Source of the DNA: Chryseosolibacter sp964563295
GTDB lineage: Bacteria > Bacteroidota > Bacteroidia > Cytophagales > Cyclobacteriaceae
Length of the DNA stretch: 17,899 nt
Assembly: GCA_964563295.1 (NCBI GenBank)
Contig: CAZLWX010000083.1
Coordinates: forward strand, 1-17,899
Reading direction: 5' to 3'
Shown here: in pieces, positions 7,426 through 16,200 of the stretch
How positions within the stretch are numbered: the first letter of the stretch is position 1
Layout of the letters: every line of letters starts with the position of its first letter
Notes under the pieces: model-generated
What the model saw: only the letters and a program-made list of their open reading frames with translations
Told to the model about the DNA's origin: nothing
The model's database searches: none
Translations under genes and position numbers: made by a program

Positions 7426-8652
7426 ATGGCCTCTCTCAATATTAAAAAGCAGTTTGAAATCAAGGAGTTGGAGCTCAATGCGTTGCTGGAGATCACGCAG
7501 GCGATCAACAGCAACCTGCCGGAGGAGTCGCTATACAAGATTTACAACTTCACCCTGCGTTCCAACCTGAACATCAGGAAGCTCGCACTTTTTGTCCTCG
7601 ACGACGAGTGGAATTGCAAAGTGAGCTTTGGTACGGAACACCAGTTTCACAAAGCCAAACTGTTGCCCGAGTTCAAGACCATCCAGGATATCACCCACCT
7701 CAAGGAATTCGATCACTGCGAATTCACCGAGTTTGATATTGTCATCCCTGTAACGCATAAGAGCAATACCCTGGCCCTGGTTTTTGTCGGCGGACTGGAC
7801 AAAAACGATCCGCGATATGAGAACGAGGATGGAATTCGGTTCATCCAGGCGCTCAGCAATATCATTATTGTCGCGATCGAAAATAAGAAACTGGCTCGCA
7901 AACAACTGGCCCAGGAAGCTTTCAGGAAAGAACTTGAAATCGCGAGTGATGTACAGCAATTCCTGTTTCCAGAGACGTTGCCGGACTCCGAACGGTTAAA
8001 AGTGGAAGCGAGCTACTTGCCGCATGACCGCGTCGGCGGCGACTACTACGACTACATTCCGATCAACCAGAACCAATTTCTTATTTGTGTGGCTGATGTG
8101 AGCGGCAAAGGAATTCCGGCCGCCCTGATGATGTCGAATTTCCAGGCTGTATTGCGCACCTTGTTGCGACAAACACCCAACCTTACAGACATAGTCGAGG
8201 CCTTGAATTACCAGGTTCTCGAAAATACCAAAGGCGAAAAGTTCATTACTTTTTTTGCGGCGATTTACGACATCAAGCTCAAGACGATGGTGTACGTCAA
8301 CTGTGGTCATAATCCTCCAATTCTTTGGGATAAAAAGAATGGCATTCGCCTGCTGGAGGACGGCACCACAGTGTTGGGCGCCATGCACCCCCTGCCATTT
8401 CTCAACGAAGGCTTCATCACCGATCTCGACGACTTTCTGCTCTTCTGCTATACGGATGGTCTTACGGAAACCGTAAGCGAGGAAGGTAACGAATTTGGCG
8501 TGGAGAGATTGTTGGATTACTTCCGCCAGGATCATGCCTACATCAAGCCGTTGAAAACCATTCACCAGGATATAATCGTAAACCTTGACAAGTTCAAGGG
8601 TAGGAACGGATACCACGACGACATTACGATCCTTTCCTGTCGAGTAGGATGA
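7426..8652 (+). CDS. GAF-like sensor with SpoIIE/RsbU-type PP2C phosphatase domain
   Basis: A 408-aa soluble serine/threonine phosphatase. Residues about 18-155 look like a GAF-type sensory domain, followed by a helical linker (residues 155-178) that ends in the phrase EIASDVQQFLFP typical of RsbU-like enzymes. The PP2C core has GGDYYD at 204-209, DVSGKG at 224-229, NCGHNPP at 292-298, YTDGLTE at 342-348 and DDIT at 398-401, so the metal-binding acids are present. This family usually dephosphorylates STAS-domain anti-anti-sigma factors in partner switching. No STAS or RsbW-type gene is in this window, so the partner must be elsewhere. Its stop overlaps the deacetylase start (ATGA), implying translational coupling. 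Confidence 0.92.
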   Translation: MASLNIKKQFEIKELELNALLEITQAINSNLPEESLYKIYNFTLRSNLNIRKLALFVLDDEWNCKVSFGTEHQFHKAKLLPEFKTIQDITHLKEFDHCEFTEFDIVIPVTHKSNTLALVFVGGLDKNDPRYENEDGIRFIQALSNIIIVAIENKKLARKQLAQEAFRKELEIASDVQQFLFPETLPDSERLKVEASYLPHDRVGGDYYDYIPINQNQFLICVADVSGKGIPAALMMSNFQAVLRTLLRQTPNLTDIVEALNYQVLENTKGEKFITFFAAIYDIKLKTMVYVNCGHNPPILWDKKNGIRLLEDGTTVLGAMHPLPFLNEGFITDLDDFLLFCYTDGLTETVSEEGNEFGVERLLDYFRQDHAYIKPLKTIHQDIIVNLDKFKGRNGYHDDITILSCRVG

Positions 8653-9278
8653 TCCCGTACCGCACACCTTTTTTTCTGCCCTGGATCTTTCCGTCTTTAC
8701 TGTGGAGAATGCCGGCAGAAGGAAAAGGCGTTTACCTTACGTTCGACGACGGTCCGGTTCCTGGCCCAACCGACTTCGTTCTCGATGAACTGCGTCGCGC
8801 AGGTGTGTCAGGAACGTTCTTTTGTATTGGTGACAATGTCAGGAAGCACCCAACTATTTTCAGCCGGATCACGAACGACGGTCATGCTATCGGCAATCAT
8901 ACATTTCACCACCTGAATGGATGGAAGACCAGCACCGCCGACTATGTTCAGAACATTGAAATGAATCAAAACCTGATGGTGGATGCAGGTGCCGGGACGA
9001 CCCCGTTATTCCGACCGCCGTACGGGAGAATCACGCCTGCACAGGTGCGTGCGCTGAAGGCGTATAGGATCGTGATGTGGGATGTGCTCTCCCGGGATTT
9101 TGACAACCGGCTTTCACCGGACACATGCCTGAAGGAAACCAGAAAGGCTATTCGGCCGGGATCAATCGTTGTCTTTCACGACAGTCATAAGGCCGAGAAG
9201 AACATGCAATACACATTGCCTCGCTTGCTTGACGCGCTCCTCTCTTCCGGTTATTCTTTCAAAACCCTATCCGCGTGA
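8649..9278 (+). CDS. Polysaccharide deacetylase (NodB homology domain)
   Basis: A 209-aa carbohydrate esterase family 4 protein. Motif 1 is TFDDGP at 31-36 (catalytic base Asp33, metal Asp34), motif 2 HTFHH at 84-88 (metal His84 and His88), motif 3 RPPYG at 122-126, motif 4 contains Trp144 (MWDVLSRDF), and motif 5 is FHDS with His177. All catalytic residues are therefore present. The N-terminus has a hydrophobic, aromatic stretch (residues 8-19) but no clear cleavable signal peptide, so location is uncertain. The family removes N-acetyl groups from chitin-like oligomers, peptidoglycan or exopolysaccharide. It overlaps both neighbours by 4 bp (ATGA upstream, GTGA downstream), making an envelope-sugar role together with the two glycosyltransferases likely. 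Confidence 0.92.
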   Translation: MIPYRTPFFLPWIFPSLLWRMPAEGKGVYLTFDDGPVPGPTDFVLDELRRAGVSGTFFCIGDNVRKHPTIFSRITNDGHAIGNHTFHHLNGWKTSTADYVQNIEMNQNLMVDAGAGTTPLFRPPYGRITPAQVRALKAYRIVMWDVLSRDFDNRLSPDTCLKETRKAIRPGSIVVFHDSHKAEKNMQYTLPRLLDALLSSGYSFKTLSA

Positions 9279-10342
9279 AACGTGTGCTCGTCACTCCGCT
9301 GGATTGGGGACTCGGACACGCCAGTCGATGTGTGCCAATAATCAAAGCGCTGGTCAGCAATAGATGCGAGGTAATTCTTGCCGGAGCAGGGGCATCCATG
9401 GGCTTGTTGCGCGCTGAATTTCCGGCCCTCACCACGGTCGAGGTGCCTGCCTATAATCCCGTCTACCCGCGCAACGGTTCAATGATGACGGCAACCATGC
9501 TTTATCAGCTCCCACATTTCCTTCGCACGATTGGGGAGGAGCATCGGGTTGTCGAGCGTCTCGTTCGGGATCAAAAAATCGACCTGGTGATCTCGGATAA
9601 CCGGTATGGCGCGTGGTCGGCATCGGCGATAAGCATCTTTATCACACATCAGAGCAATATCATGATGCCCCTTCGATTCGGGTGGTTGCAAGGAGTAGTT
9701 CGTAATCTAAATCATCGCTATATCAATCGGTTTTCGCGGTGCTGGGTCCCAGACTACCCTGCAGGTCAACGCCTGGCTGGCGAGCTCGCTGACGTCCGAA
9801 GCGGTCGGATCAAGATCCCGATCGATTTTATCGGCGCGTTATCGCGATTCACGCGCCGCACGAACGGTCAACACAAGTACGATATTGCAGTAATACTCTC
9901 CGGACCCGAACCTCAGCGCACGATTCTTGAGGAAATGATTATGCCGAAGTTGGAACGATCGCGGCTTCGTTATTTTGTCGTCCGAGGTGTTTTTACACAG
10001 TCGCCATGTCGTGGGGAGAACGTCGCCGACTTCCTTGCCGGAGATGAACTCGAGGAGTTGATCGAAGCTTCCGACACAATCTTAGCGAGGAGCGGATACA
10101 GCACGGTGATGGACCTGGCTGTCATGGGTAAGAAAGCCATCTTGATTCCCACGCCTGGTCAGCCAGAGCAGGAATATCTCGCCCGGAGGATGATGGAGCA
10201 ACGCATGGCTTTCAGCATGCCGCAGGCGACATTCGATCTGGATACAGCCCTTCGCGAAGTCAAAGGATATAAGGGCATTAGCAAAGGCCACATGCCTGAC
10301 AATCATTTATTACACCAGGCAATAGCAAGGGTACTGAGCTGA
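9275..10342 (+). CDS. GT-B glycosyltransferase, MurG/GT28-like
   Basis: A 355-aa protein starting at GTG, whose TGA-overlap with the deacetylase stop (GTGA) fixes the start. The N-terminal domain opens with VLVTPLDWGLGHASRC (residues 4-19), a glycine-rich loop as in MurG-like enzymes. The C-terminal domain has ILSGPEPQR at 207-215 and the nucleotide-sugar binding segment ILARSGYSTVMDLAVMGKKAILIPTPGQPEQ (269 onward; SGYST and PGQPEQ are the key parts). No membrane helix is obvious, so it is probably a cytosolic or peripheral enzyme using a UDP-sugar. Homologues are often annotated as UDP-GlcNAc:LPS GlcNAc transferase-like; donor and acceptor are not established. It sits 4 bp before dgkA. Confidence 0.82.
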   Translation: MKRVLVTPLDWGLGHASRCVPIIKALVSNRCEVILAGAGASMGLLRAEFPALTTVEVPAYNPVYPRNGSMMTATMLYQLPHFLRTIGEEHRVVERLVRDQKIDLVISDNRYGAWSASAISIFITHQSNIMMPLRFGWLQGVVRNLNHRYINRFSRCWVPDYPAGQRLAGELADVRSGRIKIPIDFIGALSRFTRRTNGQHKYDIAVILSGPEPQRTILEEMIMPKLERSRLRYFVVRGVFTQSPCRGENVADFLAGDELEELIEASDTILARSGYSTVMDLAVMGKKAILIPTPGQPEQEYLARRMMEQRMAFSMPQATFDLDTALREVKGYKGISKGHMPDNHLLHQAIARVLS

Positions 10343-10346
10343 TAAA

Positions 10347-10715
10347 TTGAAATCGTTTTTGAAAAGTCTAGTTTTTGCGTTCCAGGGATGGAAAGCCTTC
10401 GCCAGGGAGCAGCGCAACCTGGGCATTCAGGTTGTCATGGCGTTACTGACGATAGCCGCAGGGTTCTTCTTCGGGATTACCGGAATGGAGTGGTGCGCCA
10501 TACTCCTTTGCATAGCCATGGTGCTGGGCCTGGAGATGGTCAATACCGCGATGGAAAACCTGGTGAACCTGGTCACGAAGGAGCAACATCCGCTGGCGGG
10601 AAAGGTCAAAGACATTGCCGCGGGGGCCGTCGCATTTGCGTCGCTGATCTCAGTTGTCGTCGGTGTGATTGTTTTTTGGAAATATGTCGTTGAAATCATT
10701 GAACGTGTAAATTAG
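10347..10715 (+). CDS. dgkA: Diacylglycerol/undecaprenol kinase family protein
   Basis: A 122-aa integral membrane lipid kinase of the DgkA fold. It has an amphipathic N-terminal helix, three hydrophobic segments (about 26-44, 49-66, 93-115), and the signature EMVNTAMENLVNL at 63-75, where Glu63, Asn66 and Glu70 match the active-site region. REQRN at 20-24 and KVKDIAAGAVAFASL from 86 are also family hallmarks. Gram-positive members phosphorylate undecaprenol and proteobacterial members diacylglycerol; which applies here is unknown. The start is TTG, with no suitable ATG before residue 31. It lies 4 bp after the glycosyltransferase and 27 bp before tatD, so a link to lipid-carrier recycling for the same operon is plausible. 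Confidence 0.9.
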   Translation: MKSFLKSLVFAFQGWKAFAREQRNLGIQVVMALLTIAAGFFFGITGMEWCAILLCIAMVLGLEMVNTAMENLVNLVTKEQHPLAGKVKDIAAGAVAFASLISVVVGVIVFWKYVVEIIERVN

Positions 10716-10742
10716 CGGCCTGATTTCAGGATCGAAGATCTC

Positions 10743-11522
10743 ATGTTGCCTTCAAAATTTATCGACAGCCACGCCCATGTATACGCTGCGGAGTTTGATC
10801 TCGATCGCGACTCGGTAATTGAGTCGGCGATTCAATCCGGCGTTGAAAGAATCGTTATGCCCAATGTGGATCGAACGACGATCGATGCGATGCTGGATGC
10901 CGAAGGTCGTTACCCCGGTTGTGTGGCCACCATGGGCTTGCACCCGTGTTCGGTGAAGAAAGATTTTGAAAAAGAATTATATATGGTCGAGGAGTGGTTG
11001 TCGAAGAGGCAGTTTGCGGCCGTGGGCGAGATGGGGACCGATCTTTACTGGGACAAAACCTTTTGGGAACAGCAGAAGGAAGCGTTCGCCGTGCAGGCCA
11101 GGCTCGCCATCAAGCACAAGTTACCGTTGATCATTCATTGCCGGGAAACCATCGAAGAGACGATTGCTATCGTTGAGCGCTTGCAGGACGGCAATTTGAC
11201 TGGAGTATTCCATTGCTTCACTGGAAATACTGAACAGGCCGAGAGCGTGGTGAAGCTCAACTTTATGGTCGGCATTGGCGGTGTCTCAACTTTCAAGAAT
11301 GGCGGATTGGATGCCGTTCTTCCCTCCATTCCTCTGGAACACATCCTCCTCGAAACAGACAGTCCTTACCTGGCGCCCGTGCCTCATCGCGGCAAGCGCA
11401 ATGAGCCAGCTTACATTCCGTTCATTGCCGCACGCATAGCGGGACTCAAGAACCTGTCTATCGAAGAAGTTGCCCGGCGAACGAGTGACAATGCGAAGCG
11501 ACTATTCCCGCATATCAATTAA
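10743..11522 (+). CDS. tatD: TatD family metal-dependent hydrolase/DNase
   Basis: A 259-aa TIM-barrel amidohydrolase-fold enzyme. Metal ligands are visible as His10 and His12 (DSHAH), Glu96 (VGEMGTDLYWD), His132 (IIHCRE), His157 (FHCFTG) and Asp206 (LLETDSPYLAP). The family carries 3'-5' exonuclease or endonuclease activity on DNA and is implicated in DNA quality control, with little certainty about the physiological substrate. Usual GEIGLD reads GEMGTD here, with the ligand Glu kept. Length is normal. The start ATG follows dgkA by 27 bp and the asparaginase ATG lies 23 bp after its stop, so cotranscription is likely. Confidence 0.92.
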   Translation: MLPSKFIDSHAHVYAAEFDLDRDSVIESAIQSGVERIVMPNVDRTTIDAMLDAEGRYPGCVATMGLHPCSVKKDFEKELYMVEEWLSKRQFAAVGEMGTDLYWDKTFWEQQKEAFAVQARLAIKHKLPLIIHCRETIEETIAIVERLQDGNLTGVFHCFTGNTEQAESVVKLNFMVGIGGVSTFKNGGLDAVLPSIPLEHILLETDSPYLAPVPHRGKRNEPAYIPFIAARIAGLKNLSIEEVARRTSDNAKRLFPHIN

Positions 11523-11545
11523 CTTGGCAGACACATTTTAATTCC

Positions 11546-12607
11546 ATGAAGCTGAAGCGCATTCACATCGACGCCGCTGGTACCGGCAAGCCCCGCGGTC
11601 GGGTCCTGATTGTTTATACCGGCGGCACTTTTGGCATGACGTACGACGGCGACGGAGTCCTGATACCATTTGATTTCGGGATGATCATGGAGCACTTGCC
11701 GACGTTGCGAAACCTGGCGCTGGAGCTTACGGTGGTTTCATTTGAAGATCCCATTGATTCATCGAATGTGAATCCGGATCATTGGCGTGTCCTCGGACAG
11801 ATCATTTACGACAACTACGAACAACACGACGGTTTTGTCGTGCTTCACGGGACTGACACGATGGCCTATACGGCATCTGCCCTAAGCTTCATGTTGGAAG
11901 GATTGAATAAGCCTGTAATTTTCACCGGCGCGCAACTACCGATCAGCGATCCGCGATCTGATGCCCGTGAAAACCTCATAACCGCCTTGGAGCTCGCCTC
12001 TTCCCGGCGTGAAGGCAAGCCAGTTATTCCGGAAGTTTGTATTTATTTCGATTATGAATTGTTGCGCGGTAATCGTTCGAAGAAAGTGGAGAGCATGCAG
12101 TTCGACGCGTTTGATTCCGGAAACTATCCGCCGCTGGCAAAGGCAGGGGTGAAGATCGATTACAATTTTTCTGCGATCCGGAAGTACGAGGAACGTGTGC
12201 TGACATTGCGCACCCGGATTGATCCACGAATCTCAATTCTGAAATTATTCCCGGGGATTACAGCGGCTACCGTTGACGCCATTCTTGGCACGCCGGATCT
12301 GCAGGCTGTTATCCTGGAGACTTACGGATCCGGAAATGCACCGACATCGCCATCGCTACTGAAATCACTCAAGAGGGCAATCGACAGCGGAATAATTGTG
12401 TTGAATATTTCACAATGCCCGGGCGGTATGGTCACGCAGGGTAAGTATGAGACCAGTCGCGAGTTGCAACAAGTGGGCGTGATCGGTGGTGCCGACATGA
12501 CCACTGAAGCAGCCGTAACCAAGCTGATGCTTTTGTTGGGTGAGTTCGGTGCAGCGGAAACCAGGAAACGGGTTTCCCAGTCATTGGCTGGAGAGCTCAC
12601 GACCTAA
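11546..12607 (+). CDS. ansA: Type I (cytosolic) L-asparaginase
   Basis: A 353-aa enzyme hydrolysing L-asparagine to aspartate and ammonia. The nucleophile motif is YTGGTFGM at 24-31 (Thr28), the second catalytic cluster is HGTDTMAYTAS at 101-111 (Thr103, Asp104), and the lysine lies in LLRGNRSKK (Lys180). GAQLP at 128-132 and NISQCPGG in the C-terminal domain are also typical. There is no signal peptide, consistent with the cytosolic AnsA type rather than the secreted AnsB type. The usual Ile after the catalytic Thr is Phe (TGGTFG). It is the last gene of the plus-strand run before the tRNA gene. Confidence 0.93.
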   Translation: MKLKRIHIDAAGTGKPRGRVLIVYTGGTFGMTYDGDGVLIPFDFGMIMEHLPTLRNLALELTVVSFEDPIDSSNVNPDHWRVLGQIIYDNYEQHDGFVVLHGTDTMAYTASALSFMLEGLNKPVIFTGAQLPISDPRSDARENLITALELASSRREGKPVIPEVCIYFDYELLRGNRSKKVESMQFDAFDSGNYPPLAKAGVKIDYNFSAIRKYEERVLTLRTRIDPRISILKLFPGITAATVDAILGTPDLQAVILETYGSGNAPTSPSLLKSLKRAIDSGIIVLNISQCPGGMVTQGKYETSRELQQVGVIGGADMTTEAAVTKLMLLLGEFGAAETRKRVSQSLAGELTT

Positions 12608-12685
12608 CTCTGAACATTTGTTGGATCGACAGGGTTGTGCAGTTGCAAAGGCACCGTTTTATTGATTTATTTGCGATTATTTTCC

Positions 12686-12773
12686 GGAGAGATGTCCGAG
12701 TGGTTTAAGGAGCACGCCTGGAAAGTGTGTATACCCCTAAAGGGTATCCAGGGTTCGAATCCCTGTCTCTCCG
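12686..12773 (+). tRNA. tRNA-Ser (anticodon GGA)
   Basis: An 88-nt class II tRNA. Acceptor GGAGAGA pairs with TCTCTCC over all seven positions, followed by discriminator G, the serine identity base. The anticodon arm is CACGC-CTGGAAA-GTGTG with anticodon GGA (reads UCC/UCU). The long variable arm pairs ATACCC with GGGTAT, and the T arm is CAGGG-TTCGAAT-CCCTG. CCA is not encoded. Confidence 0.97.
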
Positions 12774-12823
12774 CTCCTTTCAAAGGTGCTATTGTGCAGT
12801 AGGACGGGTTCGTCGTGCTACGG

Positions 12824-12848
12824 CATTTTGAGACTCTGTTTCAAAGTG
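12824..12848 (+). other. Hairpin downstream of tRNA-Ser, possible 3' processing or termination structure
   Basis: CATTTTGAGAC and GTTTCAAAGTG can pair as an 11-bp RNA stem (two G-U pairs) around a 3-nt TCT loop. Because of the G-U pairs it forms well only in plus-strand RNA. No U-tract follows, so it is not a classical intrinsic terminator. It ends 75 nt after the tRNA. Confidence 0.4.
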
Positions 12849-12865
12849 AGTGACTCAAATGCATA

Positions 12866-12905
12866 ACACAACGTACACAAAGAACCACGACGTACACAAC
12901 GTTGT
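12866..12905 (+). repeat. Degenerate short direct repeats of the ACGTACACAA type
   Basis: ACGTACACAA occurs at 12871-12880 and 12890-12899, 19 bp apart, within a run built of related CACAAC/CACAAAG/CCACGACG blocks. On the minus strand it reads as TTGTGTACGT and TGGTTCTT blocks, a composition I recall from dispersed intergenic repeats of several bacterial phyla. No coding function is evident. Confidence 0.5.
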
Positions 12906-12924
12906 CGAAACAACTCATCCATAG

Positions 12925-13212
12925 CTCCGCAGCAATCACTCTCCTCGCAACACAACTCTGCCGTGGACTGTCGTCCCGATAGCTATCGGGAGTGGACCGT
13001 CGACATTCCCGCCACCCATTGACTCCCTGCAATCACTCTCCCTTGCAACACGCCTCTGCCATGGACCATCGACCATGGACCTTTTCCACAACCCACTTCC
13101 TCGCAGCAATGAGTCTCCTCGCAACACAACTTTGCCGTGGACTGTGGACCGTGGACCGTGGACATTCCCGCCACCCATTTCCTCGCAGCAATGAGTCTCC
13201 TCTTAACACGAC
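12925..13212 (+). repeat. 3.4 tandem copies of an imperfect ~80-bp repeat containing GTGGACC-type heptamers
   Basis: Unit boundaries are about 12925-13020 (A), 13021-13098 (B), 13099-13180 (C) and a partial copy from 13181 (D). Each unit opens with a CTC(G/T)GCA-CAAT-(G/C)A-TCTCC segment, continues with GCAACACaaCTcTGCC, then a heptamer block, then ATTCCCGCCACCCATT or a variant. C and D share CCTCGCAGCAATGAGTCTCC identically, 82 bp apart. The heptamers are GTGGACT/GTGGACC at 13137-13163 in C and ATGGACC/ATCGACC/ATGGACC at 13061-13081 in B. Unit A is longer because of a palindrome inside its heptamer block. The region lies just upstream of the CHAT gene and forms most of the 509-bp gap after the tRNA. 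Short open frames across it are repeat by-products. Confidence 0.85.
12974..12991. repeat. Perfect 18-bp palindrome inside repeat unit A
   Basis: TCCCGATAGCTATCGGGA is its own reverse complement. It breaks the GTGGACT...GTGGACC heptamer series of unit A, while the corresponding point in unit C (from 13149) has only heptamer sequence. This looks like an inserted REP-like or site-specific element. On this strand it also supplies the in-frame stop before the CHAT reading frame. Confidence 0.75.
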
Positions 13213-13282
13213 TCCACCCCCAACCCTTTCATTTCGCCCAATTTCTCTGTATTTTAAGAACTCATTAGCCACCTTGCCTGGG

Positions 13283-16200
13283 ATGAGAGTTCTTGTTTCG
13301 TGCGTTTCCCTTCTCTTAATCGTCGCGACAGTGCCGATACGGGCCTCAGCGCAGGAAAAACCCGCGGCTGACGATCTTTTTTCCCGTGGCAAGAAATTGT
13401 ATGACGCCGGGAAATATCAATGGGCGGCAGACACCTTCGCGCTCGCGTCTGCGTCATTTACTGCTCAGCGCGATACCATTGGAATCATTCGATCGCGTCA
13501 GATGCTGGGCGAGTGCTATGCCAACCTGGGCCAATGTGACAAGGCCATCGCCGGACTACGCGAGACGCTTGAGTTGGCCCTAAGCACCTACCGGGAAGAC
13601 CACCCTGAAGTCGCGAAGAGCTATTACTACCTGTCGCGTGCCGTAGGGGGATGCGCGCGCCGCTTTGATGAAGCCATCAGTTTGATGCACAAATCGATCG
13701 ACCTCACACGGAAAGCATTTGGTGAAGAGTCGCCGGAGCTTGCACTAAATTTCAATTTCCTTGGATTCTTCTTCAATCATAAAGACCAGTTGGACAGCGC
13801 CATCTTTTATCTGGACAAAGCCCTTGCCATACGCAAGACGAGGTCCACTGATGAAGACATTGAGTTGTCCCACGTGCTGGCCAACCTCGGGAATTCTTAC
13901 GAAAAAAAGAGCGAGCTCGGCAAGGCACTCGAGCTTCACCTGGAAGCTTTGCGCATCCGCCAGTCGCTGCTCGGTGAAGATCATCCGACTGTGTCAAACA
14001 GCATCACGTCCGTTGGCACCATCTATCAGAAATTCGGCAACTACGAGCGCGCGCTCGATTATTTCCGTCAAGGTCTCGAAATCAGAAAACGCACATTGGG
14101 ACCCGAACACCCCAATGTGGCCGCAAGCTACTACACCATTGGCAACGTTTATGGTGCCATGTTCAACTACCACGAGTCGCTGCAATACATTAGTCAGGGC
14201 AATAGGATCGTAAGAAAGAACCCGGATTTTGCTAATGTGCTTTGCACCTACCTTGCGTATGCGGCTCGCCTTTATGGCCACATCGGCGACCACAAGGCTG
14301 CGGTGCAAAATCTGAATGAAGCCGAAGCCATGGCTAAAAAGTCCCTGACGAAGGACCACCCGTATCTTGCCGTCGTTTACAACATCGCCGGCGAATACTA
14401 CGCTGACGTCTCTGACTTCGAGAAGTCCGACAACTACCTGCGGAAAGCCATTGCTATCTATCAGAAAGCATATGGCCCAGGCTCCGTGCGCGAAGCAGAC
14501 GCTTACTCGAAAATGGGCTGGGCGGCCGCCGCACAAGAAAAATACCAGCAAGCACTAAGCTTCTATGAACAGGCCCTAACCATCTATGATTCAAAGATGG
14601 GAACTCACAATCCGAAGTCAGCGACGATGAATCATACGATTGCCGACGCTCTGGTAGAACTTGACAGCATGCCATCGGCGCTTGGCCATTATCGCCGGGC
14701 CTTCACGGCAATCACATCAGCCAGTGAGTCATCATCTGATCCGCACCTGAATCCGCCCCGCGAGAATGTCGAAAACAAATTCCTGGCGTTGAAGATTGCA
14801 TCCAGCAAAGCCGTTGCTCTCGGTAAGCTGGCCACTGCTCAAAGCAACGATATCGAAATTCTGAAAAGAGCGCTCGACGCCTATCAATATGCCGTTGACC
14901 TCGTTGATGACGTCAGCGAGGAATATCATAGCGAGAGCGGCAGGCTGGAGCTTGAAGGAAAAAGTCGCGCGGTGTACACCAACAGCATCAAGACGGCATA
15001 CCGGCTATATCAGCTGACCGGAGACCGCGCCTTTGCGGAAATCGCCTTCGGTATTTGCGGGCGAAGCAAGTCACATTTGCTATTGGACAACATGAAGGAT
15101 GACAGGGCCAAGACGTTGGGTGGGGTGCCCGACAGTCTGGTTGAAAAGGAGCGCGACATCAAGATCGAGCTGGCCTATCATCGCGGCAACCTGTACCAGG
15201 CCCAGGCCGGCAACAATGCTGAACTGATAGCGTTTCATGAGAAGAATGTCTTCGAAGCCGATCAGCGACTCAGGAAACTCAAGGAACGATTGGAGGCGAC
15301 TTTTCCATCTTATTACAGTCTTAAATACGACCGTGCCGCAATGACGGTTAAGGAGGTTCAGGATTTGCTTGGTGATCAGGCGACGGCTATTGTGGAATAT
15401 TTCGTTGGCACGGATGTAATTTATCGCTTCAGTATAAGCGATAGCGACTTTCTTATGACGGCGATAGAGGCTGGTGCGGACCTTCGTAGGATGGTTTCAT
15501 CGTATGAGAAAAGCCTGAGCGATGCCGCGTTCATCATGAATGACCGCCAGCATGCCGATTCATTGTATGCAAATACCGCTAATGCCCTTTACAATATTCT
15601 GCTGAAGGATGTCGTGGATGGTGGATCTATCAGGAAGCTGATCATAGTGCCTGACCAATTTCTTGCGCAGCTCAATTTCACTACGCTGCTCTGCGAACCT
15701 CCTAAACGCGGAGAAGCTGACTATCAGGCTATGGAATTTCTGGCCAGGCGTTGCAGAGTAAGCTACGCCTATTCAACCTACCTGATTCGCAACAGGTCGC
15801 TCAAACGCAACTTCACCGACCTGTTCGCGGGATTTGCGCCTTCATACTCCCAGGAACTCTACGCCAATGTTGACACCACGTCGCATCCGTTGGTCTACCT
15901 GGCGGTGCGCGATGGTTTGTTGCCACTGCCCGGTGCCCAGGAGGAGGTCAGGAGAATAAGCGATTTGATGGGAGGAAAGACCTGGCTTGAGCTTGATGCC
16001 ACGGAAACCAATTTCAAGACCCATGCCTCCAACTTTGGCATTCTGCACCTGGCGATGCACAGCCTCCTGGACAATGAGAACCCTGATTTCTCAGAGTTGC
16101 TTTTCAACCCAAGAAAAGATGAAAAAAACGATGGCTACCTGAGCATTGCTGAAATCTACAACCTCAGGTTGAATGCCCAGCTCGTTGTGTTAAGCGCGTG

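Noticed and set aside
7996..8667. 223-codon minus-strand frame opposite the phosphatase gene
   Set aside because: Antisense shadow of the PP2C domain; no recognisable sequence.
12686..12773. tRNA-Ser as attachment site of an integrated element
   Set aside because: No integrase gene and no second copy of the tRNA 3' end seen in the window.
12925..13212. CRISPR array
   Set aside because: Units are about 80 bp and imperfect, without regular 25-45 bp repeats separated by unique spacers, and no cas genes are present.
12992..13282. N-terminal 97-codon extension of the CHAT reading frame from a GTG
   Set aside because: It reads through the tandem repeats and has low-complexity composition; a clear signal peptide begins at the ATG at 13283.
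12841..13457. Several short minus-strand open frames in and near the repeat region
   Set aside because: They exist because the repeat units lack stops in some frames; their products only mirror the repeats.
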